NCBI RefSeq assembly: GCF_003003285.1
Contig: NZ_PVTP01000001.1
Coordinates: forward strand, 62,001 to 126,000
Source: Yoonia maritima
Lineage (GTDB): Bacteria > Pseudomonadota > Alphaproteobacteria > Rhodobacterales > Rhodobacteraceae
Length of the DNA: 64,000 nucleotides
Direction of reading: 5' to 3'
Below the pieces are notes generated by a model. The model ran no database searches and was not told the DNA's origin. It saw only the letters and a program-made list of their open reading frames with translations. The stretch's first letter is position 1. The number at the start of each line of letters is the position of its first letter. The translations under genes and the position numbers were made by a program. Shown here one piece after another: positions 57,788 through 64,000 of the stretch.

Positions 57788-58282
57788 ATGAGCCAAATGG
57801 ATTACACCCGCGCAGTAAAGTATTTCCTGCTTCAGGATTTCTATGTCGGTTTTAAATTGGGCCTGAAGTACTTCTTTTCGCCCAAAGCGACGTTGAACTA
57901 CCCGCATGAAAAGGGGCCGTTAAGCCCTCGTTTTCGTGGTGAGCATGCTTTGCGTCGTTATCCAAACGGCGAAGAGCGGTGTATCGCTTGTAAACTCTGC
58001 GAGGCGGTTTGCCCTGCGCAGGCGATCACTATTGATGCGGAACCTCGTGATGATGGTTCACGCCGTACGACACGTTATGACATCGACATGACCAAATGCA
58101 TCTACTGCGGTTTCTGCCAAGAAGCCTGCCCAGTTGATGCGATTGTCGAAGGTCCGAATTTTGAATTTAGCACCGAAACCCGCGAAGAACTTTATTATGA
58201 TAAAGAGAAACTGCTGGAAAATGGTGACCGTTGGGAAGCTGAGATTGCGCGCAATCTCGAACTCGACGCGCCGTATCGGTAG
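57788..58282 (+). CDS. nuoI: NADH-quinone oxidoreductase subunit I
   Basis: 164 residues from ATG 57788. Two ferredoxin-type [4Fe-4S] motifs carry clusters N6a and N6b: Cys65/68/71 with Cys114, and Cys104/107/110 with Cys75 ([17 protein letters not shown] and [17 protein letters not shown]). The N-terminal amphipathic [18 protein letters not shown] helix lies along the membrane. Length and motifs match Nqo9 of Paracoccus and TYKY of mitochondria. Two genes foreign to complex I follow before nuoJ. Confidence 0.97.
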   Translation: MSQMDYTRAVKYFLLQDFYVGFKLGLKYFFSPKATLNYPHEKGPLSPRFRGEHALRRYPNGEERCIACKLCEAVCPAQAITIDAEPRDDGSRRTTRYDIDMTKCIYCGFCQEACPVDAIVEGPNFEFSTETREELYYDKEKLLENGDRWEAEIARNLELDAPYR

Positions 58283-58293
58283 GGGACAAGACA

Positions 58294-58713
58294 ATGGGCG
58301 CTTGGGGCGTAGGATCACTCGACAATGACGGCAGCCAAGATTGGCTAACGGATTTTAACGAATTCGGAGCATCTGCTGCATCTGATATTCTTGACGCTTG
58401 CTCAGACGCAATCGCCAGTGGGTATGTCGAAAGCGACATCGGCTCTGCGATTGTTGCATTGGCCGAAGTTGTTGTCGCAGCGCTTGGTAAACCGGATGAG
58501 GATCTGGCTGACCAACTTGAAGAACCCGTTGAAAATCACAAAGATGCGTTGTTGGACATTGATAATGTGCAGGCTCGTACAAGCGAGGCGTTGGAAGCAC
58601 TGACCGCCGACGCCGACAGCTCTGAGCTATATGATCTTTGGCAAGAGGCGGATGAGCTTGAGCAATGGCTGTCCCAGATCAGTGCATTACGTACGAGGTT
58701 AGACGCGGCATGA
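58294..58713 (+). CDS. DUF4259 domain-containing protein inside the nuo operon
   Basis: 139 residues, 11 bases behind nuoI, with AGGGGACAAG before the ATG. The start MGAWGVGSLDNDGSQDWL is the hallmark of DUF4259; the remainder is acidic and helical (ADQLEEPVENHKDALLDIDN, EADELEQWLSQISALRTRL). Soluble, no signal. Family function is unknown. The stop overlaps the next gene (ATGA), so both are coupled with the complex I genes. Confidence 0.8.
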   Translation: MGAWGVGSLDNDGSQDWLTDFNEFGASAASDILDACSDAIASGYVESDIGSAIVALAEVVVAALGKPDEDLADQLEEPVENHKDALLDIDNVQARTSEALEALTADADSSELYDLWQEADELEQWLSQISALRTRLDAA

Positions 58714-59108
58714 GTGATCAAAACCCATTTGAAGCCATGATGAAGATGGGGCAGGACTGGGCCAAATCGATGAATGTCGATATGGATGCATTTACGCCAA
58801 AAGGTTTTGAAAACCTATGGCCGACGATGTCCAAAGAAACGATGGAAATGTTCTTTGGCAAGGGCGTTAACCCTGAAGGGCTTGATGCAAAGACGCGTCT
58901 TTTGTTGACCCTTGCCGGGTTGACCGTTTTGGGTGCGCAGGCTGAAGCACAAATCAGGCTGACAGTTCGGCATTTGACCGAAGCAGGTGCCACGAAACAG
59001 GAAATCGCTGAAACGATCGCCCAGATGGGTATGTTTGGCGGTGTACCTGCAATGAATAAGGCCATGGAATTGGCCAACGAAGTGTTGGAAAAGGACGAAA
59101 CCGCATGA
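58710..59108 (+). CDS. Carboxymuconolactone decarboxylase family protein inside the nuo operon
   Basis: 132 residues from ATG 58710, overlapping the DUF4259 stop. After an N-terminal Met-rich helix ([20 protein letters not shown]) comes the CMD fold: [40 protein letters not shown] and [20 protein letters not shown]. No CxxC motif is present, so an AhpD-type peroxidase is unlikely. The stop overlaps nuoJ (ATGA), so it is translated in step with the membrane arm genes. Why such a protein belongs to this operon is unknown. It is related in fold to the MerR-controlled protein at 27279. Confidence 0.85.
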   Translation: MSDQNPFEAMMKMGQDWAKSMNVDMDAFTPKGFENLWPTMSKETMEMFFGKGVNPEGLDAKTRLLLTLAGLTVLGAQAEAQIRLTVRHLTEAGATKQEIAETIAQMGMFGGVPAMNKAMELANEVLEKDETA

Positions 59109-59710
59109 GTGTTTTCGCGTTCACATTTTATCTGTTTGCGATCACGACGGTCGTGGGTGGGTTGTTTACCGTCATCAGCCGGAACCCAGTGCACTCTGTG
59201 CTTTGGTTGATCCTTGCATTCCTGTCATCGGCGGGCTTGTTCGTGACCCTTGGCGCAGAATTCGTCGCGATGCTGTTGATCATCGTTTACGTTGGGGCGG
59301 TCGCAGTACTTTTCCTATTTGTTGTCATGATGTTGGACGTCGACTTTGCCGAACTAAAGGCGGAGATGGCGAAATACATGCCACTGGCTTTGTTGATCGG
59401 GATCGTGATCATCATGCAGCTGGCGCTGGCATTCGGCGTCTGGGGCTTTTCTGACGGTGTTACCGACCGTGTTGCGGCACCGCAGGGTGACGCGAATAAC
59501 ACTGCGGCCCTCGGGATGCTGATTTACGACAAATACATCATGCTCTTCCAATTGGCTGGTTTGATCCTGCTGGTTGCGATGATCGGGGCGATCGTCCTGA
59601 CATTGCGCCACCGCGTGGACATCAAACGCCAGAATGTGATCGCGCAAATGCACCGTGATCCAGCGAAGGCAATGGAACTCAAAGACGTAAAACCGGGGCA
59701 GGGGCTATGA
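59105..59710 (+). CDS. nuoJ: NADH-quinone oxidoreductase subunit J
   Basis: 201 residues, start overlapping the CMD-type gene. Five membrane helices; conserved [20 protein letters not shown], then [20 protein letters not shown] with the pi-bulge region, and [13 protein letters not shown] near the end. Part of the membrane arm proton path. The stop overlaps nuoK (ATGA, 59707-59710). Confidence 0.97.
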   Translation: MSVFAFTFYLFAITTVVGGLFTVISRNPVHSVLWLILAFLSSAGLFVTLGAEFVAMLLIIVYVGAVAVLFLFVVMMLDVDFAELKAEMAKYMPLALLIGIVIIMQLALAFGVWGFSDGVTDRVAAPQGDANNTAALGMLIYDKYIMLFQLAGLILLVAMIGAIVLTLRHRVDIKRQNVIAQMHRDPAKAMELKDVKPGQGL

Positions 59711-60012
59711 TTGGACTTGAACATTATCTCGCAGTGGCTGCTGCGCTATTTGTCATCGGCATCTTTGGTCTTTTCCTGAACCGAAAGAACGTGATCATCC
59801 TGCTGATGAGCATTGAATTGATGCTGTTGGCGGTGAACATCAACTTTGTCGCGTTCTCAAGCTATCTGAATGATCTGGTTGGTCAGGTCTTTACGCTATT
59901 CGTTCTGACCGTTGCCGCCGCCGAGGCCGCGATTGGTCTGGCTATTCTGGTCTGTTTCTTCCGTAACCGCGGAACCATCGACGTTGAAGACGTCAACGTG
60001 ATGAAGGGCTAA
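59707..60012 (+). CDS. nuoK: NADH-quinone oxidoreductase subunit K
   Basis: 101 residues, three membrane helices. [20 protein letters not shown] carries the membrane glutamate needed for proton pumping, with the second glutamate in [14 protein letters not shown]. Normal length. nuoL starts 6 bases after the stop. Confidence 0.97.
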   Translation: MIGLEHYLAVAAALFVIGIFGLFLNRKNVIILLMSIELMLLAVNINFVAFSSYLNDLVGQVFTLFVLTVAAAEAAIGLAILVCFFRNRGTIDVEDVNVMKG

Positions 60013-60017
60013 CGCAA

Positions 60018-62114
60018 ATGGAAACCACCATCCTTTTTGCCCCATTAGTGGGCGCGATTATTGGCGGCTTTGGTTGGAAGCTGATCGGCGAGACCGCCGC
60101 GCAGTGGATCACCACAGGCTTGCTGTTCCTTGCGGCGTTTCTGTCGTGGATCGTGTTCCTAACGTTCGACGGCACGACCGAGACAATCCACATCCTGCGT
60201 TGGATCGAAAGCGGCACACTGTCGACTGATTGGTCGATCCGTATGGACCGTCTGACCGCGATCATGTTGATCGTGATCACGACGGTTTCTGCGTTGGTGC
60301 ACCTCTATTCATTCGGCTACATGGCCCATGATGAGCATTTCAGCGAAGGTCAGAACTACAAGGCCCGCTTCTTCGCGTATCTGTCCTTCTTTACCTTTGC
60401 GATGTTGATGTTGGTGACTTCCGACAATCTTGTTCAGATGTTCTTTGGCTGGGAGGGCGTGGGCGTCGCATCATACCTGCTGATCGGTTTCTACTACAAA
60501 AAACCGTCTGCTGGTGCAGCTGCGATCAAAGCGTTTGTTGTGAACCGTGTCGGTGACTTTGGTTTCGCGCTAGGTATCTTTGCACTGTATATGATGACCG
60601 ACAGCATCCGCTTTGATGACATCTTTGCTGCAGTGCCGCAGCTAGCGGAACAAAACCTGCACTTTCTTTGGAGAGACTGGTCCGCAACGAACCTGATTGC
60701 GATGCTTCTGTTCATCGGTGCGATGGGTAAATCTGCGCAACTGATCCTACACACTTGGTTGCCTGACGCGATGGAAGGCCCGACGCCTGTGTCAGCGCTG
60801 ATCCACGCTGCGACCATGGTTACTGCGGGTGTCTTCCTTGTTTGCCGTATGTCACCGCTGATGGAATACGCGCCGGAAACGACGAACTTCATTGTGTTCC
60901 TTGGTGCGACGACTGCATTCTTTGCTGCGACTGTTGGTCTGGTTCAGAACGACATCAAACGCGTCATTGCGTATTCTACCTGTTCACAGCTGGGCTATAT
61001 GTTCGTTGCTGCGGGCGTTGGTGTTTACTCGGTCGCGATGTTCCACCTGCTGACGCACGCGTTCTTTAAAGCGATGTTGTTCCTTGGCGCGGGCTCTGTG
61101 ATCCACGCGATGCACCACGAACAAGACATGCGGAACTACGGTGGTCTGCGCAAAAAGATCCCTTACACATTCTGGGCGATGATGATCGGTACGCTTGCGA
61201 TCACAGGTGTTGGTATTCCGCTAACGCACTTTGGTTTCGCTGGCTTCTTGTCCAAAGATGCTGTGATCGAAAGCGCATACGCAGGTACTTCTGGTGGTTA
61301 TGCCTTCTGGATGCTGGTTATTGCGGCATTCATGACAAGCTTCTACAGCTGGCGCCTGATGTTCATGACGTTCTACGGCGAAGCACGTGGCGACAAGCAT
61401 ACGCATGACCACGCGCATGAAAGCCCGAAGGTAATGCTGATCCCATTGGGTGTTCTTAGCCTTGGTGCGATCTTTTCTGGGATGCTTTGGTACAACTCGT
61501 TCTTTGGTGATCACCATAAGGTCGAAGTGTTCTTTGGGATTTCGGATGCGGAACTGCATGTCGAAGACGCTCACGGCGAAACTGATGACTACGCAGTCGC
61601 AACTGATACACATGCCGAAGTCGACGATCACGCGGTTGCAGATGAACACGCATCGGTGCCCGGTAAGGGCGCGATCTTTATGGCCGATAATAACCATGTA
61701 ATTGATGACGCGCACCATGCACCTGTTTGGGTGAAGGTATCGCCATTCGTTGCGATGATCCTTGGCTTGGCTTTGGCTTATCTGATGTACATTCGTCGCC
61801 CCGATCTACCGGCCAAATTGGCCAAGCAGCAGGCGCCGCTTTACAACTTCTTGCTCAACAAATGGTACTTTGATGAGCTGTACAACTTTATCTTCGTTCG
61901 TCCAGCAATGGCGATCGGGCGGTTCCTGTGGAAGCAGGGCGATACAAAACTAATCGACGGTGGGATTAACGGTTTGGCAATGGGCATCATTCCATTCTTC
62001 ACAAAGCTCGCAGGACGTGCGCAGTCTGGCTATGTGTTCACTTATGCGCTGGCAATGGTCATAGGGATTGCGGTGCTGCTGACCTGGGTCACGATGACCG
62101 GGGGGGCAAACTAA
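60018..62114 (+). CDS. nuoL: NADH-quinone oxidoreductase subunit L
   Basis: 698 residues, antiporter-like subunit with about 16 membrane helices and the long lateral helix at the C-terminus. Motifs: [20 protein letters not shown] with the conserved glutamate, [40 protein letters not shown] and [20 protein letters not shown]. Between residues about 455 and 573 the loop is unusually rich in His, Asp and Glu (HTHDHAHE, then alternating acidic and His residues at 513-545, and DDAHHAP). The stop overlaps nuoM (TAATG). Confidence 0.96.
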   Translation: METTILFAPLVGAIIGGFGWKLIGETAAQWITTGLLFLAAFLSWIVFLTFDGTTETIHILRWIESGTLSTDWSIRMDRLTAIMLIVITTVSALVHLYSFGYMAHDEHFSEGQNYKARFFAYLSFFTFAMLMLVTSDNLVQMFFGWEGVGVASYLLIGFYYKKPSAGAAAIKAFVVNRVGDFGFALGIFALYMMTDSIRFDDIFAAVPQLAEQNLHFLWRDWSATNLIAMLLFIGAMGKSAQLILHTWLPDAMEGPTPVSALIHAATMVTAGVFLVCRMSPLMEYAPETTNFIVFLGATTAFFAATVGLVQNDIKRVIAYSTCSQLGYMFVAAGVGVYSVAMFHLLTHAFFKAMLFLGAGSVIHAMHHEQDMRNYGGLRKKIPYTFWAMMIGTLAITGVGIPLTHFGFAGFLSKDAVIESAYAGTSGGYAFWMLVIAAFMTSFYSWRLMFMTFYGEARGDKHTHDHAHESPKVMLIPLGVLSLGAIFSGMLWYNSFFGDHHKVEVFFGISDAELHVEDAHGETDDYAVATDTHAEVDDHAVADEHASVPGKGAIFMADNNHVIDDAHHAPVWVKVSPFVAMILGLALAYLMYIRRPDLPAKLAKQQAPLYNFLLNKWYFDELYNFIFVRPAMAIGRFLWKQGDTKLIDGGINGLAMGIIPFFTKLAGRAQSGYVFTYALAMVIGIAVLLTWVTMTGGAN

Positions 62115-63655
62115 TGGGCAACATTCTATCGCTGACCACGTTTATCCCGCTATTGGGTGCTGTCATCCTTGCGCTTTTCCTGCGCGGTGATGACGCTGCC
62201 GCCCAGCGGAACGCCAAATGGGTCGCCATGGTGACCACATTGGTTACATTCCTGACTTCGCTGTTCATCTTGTCGAACTTCAACCCTGACGACACTGGGT
62301 TCCAAATGGTCGAGACACGGTCTTGGCTTGCTGGCTTGCAGTATAAGATGGGTGTTGATGGTATCAGCATTCTGTTCGTTATGCTGACTACATTCCTGAT
62401 GCCGCTTGTTATTGCGTCCTGCTGGAACGTCACAACACGCGTCAAAGAATACATGATCGCTTTCCTGATCTTGGAAACTTTGATGCTAGGCGTGTTCATG
62501 GCGCTTGATCTGGTGCTGTTCTACCTGTTCTTCGAGGCCGGCCTGATCCCGATGTTCCTGATCATCGGCATCTGGGGTGGTAAAAACCGGATCTATGCAT
62601 CCTTTAAGTTCTTCCTATACACCTTCCTTGGCTCAGTGCTGATGCTGGTTGCGATGGTTGCGATGTTCTCGCAAGCGGGCACCACAGATATTCCGACACT
62701 GATGACATTCACGTTCGGGTCTGAAAACTTCAGCATCCTTGGCGTCCAGATCGTTGGTGGTATGCAGACCCTGCTATGGCTCGCGTTCTTTGCAAGCTTT
62801 GCCGTGAAAATGCCAATGTGGCCTGTGCACACATGGTTGCCAGATGCGCACGTTCAGGCGCCGACAGCTGGTTCGGTCGTGCTGGCGGCAATCCTTTTGA
62901 AGATGGGTGGTTACGGTTTCCTACGCTTCAGCCTGCCAATGTTCCCAATCGGGTCCGAGGTAATGGGGCCGCTGGTTCTATGGCTGTCCGCAATCGCGAT
63001 CGTCTACACGTCGCTGGTCGCACTCGTCCAAGAAGACATGAAAAAGCTGATTGCGTATTCTTCTGTAGCCCACATGGGGTACGTGACGATGGGGATCTTT
63101 GCTGTGAACCAGCAGGGGATCGACGGTGCGATTTTCCAGATGATCAGCCACGGCTTTATCTCTGGCGCGTTGTTCCTGTGTGTTGGTGTGATCTATGACC
63201 GCATGCATACACGTGAAATCGACGCTTACGGTGGTCTGGTTAATCGGATGCCTGCATACGCGCTGATCTTTATGTTCTTCACGATGGCAAACGTTGGTCT
63301 GCCTGGCACATCTGGCTTTATCGGCGAATTCTTGGTTCTGGTTGGTATCTTCCAAGTGAACACTTGGGTTGCTGCTATCGCGACAACGGGTGTTATCTTC
63401 TCGGCGGCTTATGCGCTGTGGCTGTACCGCCGCGTTGTGATGGGTGACCTGATCAAGGAAAGCCTGAAGACAATCTCTGACATGACTAAGCGTGAAAGGG
63501 TGATCTTTGTCCCACTGGTTGTCATGACCCTGCTGCTGGGTGTTTACCCAGCACTGGTTCTGGACATCATCGGGCCAAGCGTTGCTGCGCTGGTTGAAAA
63601 TTACGAAACGGCTGTGGCGGGGTTTGAAACCGTCGGCCAAGTTGCGTCGCATTAA
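62114..63655 (+). CDS. nuoM: NADH-quinone oxidoreductase subunit M
   Basis: 513 residues, antiporter-like membrane subunit with 14 predicted helices. Landmarks: [20 protein letters not shown] (conserved glutamate), [36 protein letters not shown] and [20 protein letters not shown]. Proton-pumping subunit. The start shares its A with the nuoL stop. nuoN follows after 12 bases. Confidence 0.97.
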   Translation: MGNILSLTTFIPLLGAVILALFLRGDDAAAQRNAKWVAMVTTLVTFLTSLFILSNFNPDDTGFQMVETRSWLAGLQYKMGVDGISILFVMLTTFLMPLVIASCWNVTTRVKEYMIAFLILETLMLGVFMALDLVLFYLFFEAGLIPMFLIIGIWGGKNRIYASFKFFLYTFLGSVLMLVAMVAMFSQAGTTDIPTLMTFTFGSENFSILGVQIVGGMQTLLWLAFFASFAVKMPMWPVHTWLPDAHVQAPTAGSVVLAAILLKMGGYGFLRFSLPMFPIGSEVMGPLVLWLSAIAIVYTSLVALVQEDMKKLIAYSSVAHMGYVTMGIFAVNQQGIDGAIFQMISHGFISGALFLCVGVIYDRMHTREIDAYGGLVNRMPAYALIFMFFTMANVGLPGTSGFIGEFLVLVGIFQVNTWVAAIATTGVIFSAAYALWLYRRVVMGDLIKESLKTISDMTKRERVIFVPLVVMTLLLGVYPALVLDIIGPSVAALVENYETAVAGFETVGQVASH

Positions 63656-63667
63656 GGAACGGATGAC

Positions 63668-64000
63668 ATGATTTCCGCAGATATCCAAATCGTCATGCCT
63701 GAAATCCTGCTGGCAGTTTATGCCATGCTGGCCCTTCTTGGCGCTGTTTACACAACTAAAGACAAGATGGCGTCACTGCTGACTTGGGTGACTTCTGGTT
63801 TGTTTGTTTTGCTGGCCCTTTGGATCGGCATGAACGGGCAGGGCACACAGACAGCCTTTGACGGCATGTTCAACGACGACGCTTTTGCGCGTTTTGCTAA
63901 GGTCACAATCCTGCTGTCCGCTGCAGCGGTACTCGTGATGTCCGAAGCCTATATGAAACGCCGCGGTCTGCTGCGTTTTGAGTACCCAATTCTGGTTGCA
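63668..64000 (+). CDS. nuoN: NADH-quinone oxidoreductase subunit N, N-terminal part (cut by window edge)
   Basis: 111 codons to the right edge. ATG at 63668 with AAGGAACGG upstream. Begins MISADIQIVMPEILLAVYAM and continues with three hydrophobic segments and the typical loop EAYMKRRGLLRFEYPILVA. It is the third antiporter-like subunit and normally the last nuo gene. The distal two thirds lie outside the window. Confidence 0.93.
   Translation, partial: MISADIQIVMPEILLAVYAMLALLGAVYTTKDKMASLLTWVTSGLFVLLALWIGMNGQGTQTAFDGMFNDDAFARFAKVTILLSAAAVLVMSEAYMKRRGLLRFEYPILVA

Noticed and set aside
62978..63688. 236-residue minus-strand ORF over nuoM
   Set aside because: Composition rich in His, Gln, Asn and Arg, as expected from the reverse of membrane-protein codons.

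Overview
The window looks like a chromosomal segment of a marine alphaproteobacterium of the Rhodobacteraceae (Roseobacter group). Support comes from the gene content and layout: a 14-gene-type nuo operon broken up by small 'unidentified reading frames' in the style known from Rhodobacter, a periplasmic formate dehydrogenase cluster with DUF3305/DUF3306/TorD partners, a two-gene pntAB, DctQM-type TRAP permeases and a pqi operon. Codon use and GC level look even throughout. I saw no rRNA, tRNA, insertion sequence, prophage or CRISPR array. The genus cannot be fixed from the sequence alone.

Layout. 1-7649: formate oxidation. A 4Fe-4S protein runs off the left edge on the minus strand; divergent from it run DUF3305, DUF3306, TorD, a 61-residue TAT protein, the formate dehydrogenase alpha, beta and gamma subunits and an unannotated 42-residue membrane peptide. 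7743-9939: sugar isomerase/epimerase plus Gfo/Idh/MocA dehydrogenase. 9928-13808 (minus): pqi-type lipid transport operon with PqiA split into two half proteins. 13929-16485: fumarylacetoacetase-like hydrolase and TRAP permeases without a binding protein. 16478-18831 (minus): phosphoglucomutase and a small-molecule kinase. 18918-19820: YihY/BrkB protein. 19817-22132 (minus): kynureninase, DUF1304 protein, SDR enzyme. 22492-25508: pntAB with a clear terminator. 25777-27653: HKD phospholipase-like protein, then a MerR regulator with a textbook 19-bp-spacer promoter and a carboxymuconolactone decarboxylase-like protein.

27656-33487 (minus): a dpp/opp peptide ABC transporter, divergent from ArgE-like deacetylase, FAD oxidoreductase and M20 amidohydrolase (33699-37429); together they look like uptake and breakdown of peptides or N-acylated amino acids. 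37461-44914: moaA, a lipoprotein, AlkD-like protein, glmS, glmU, a Gph-type phosphatase and a lone DegT aminotransferase. 45006-64000: an unknown membrane protein and then the respiratory complex I operon nuoA to nuoN (cut by the right edge), containing at least ten extra genes: small membrane proteins, two lipoproteins, DUF5337, DUF5333, DUF4259, a carboxymuconolactone decarboxylase-like protein and a membrane protein that shares a helix-hairpin-helix domain with the tail of NuoE.

The most interesting non-gene signals are four copies of a short GTAG-plus-palindrome repeat (REP-like), always at gene 3' ends; one copy supplies the last stop-codon base of one gene and the whole stop codon of the convergent gene. 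The most interesting protein-level signal is the NuoE tail / membrane protein pair with the same helix-hairpin-helix module inside the complex I operon.
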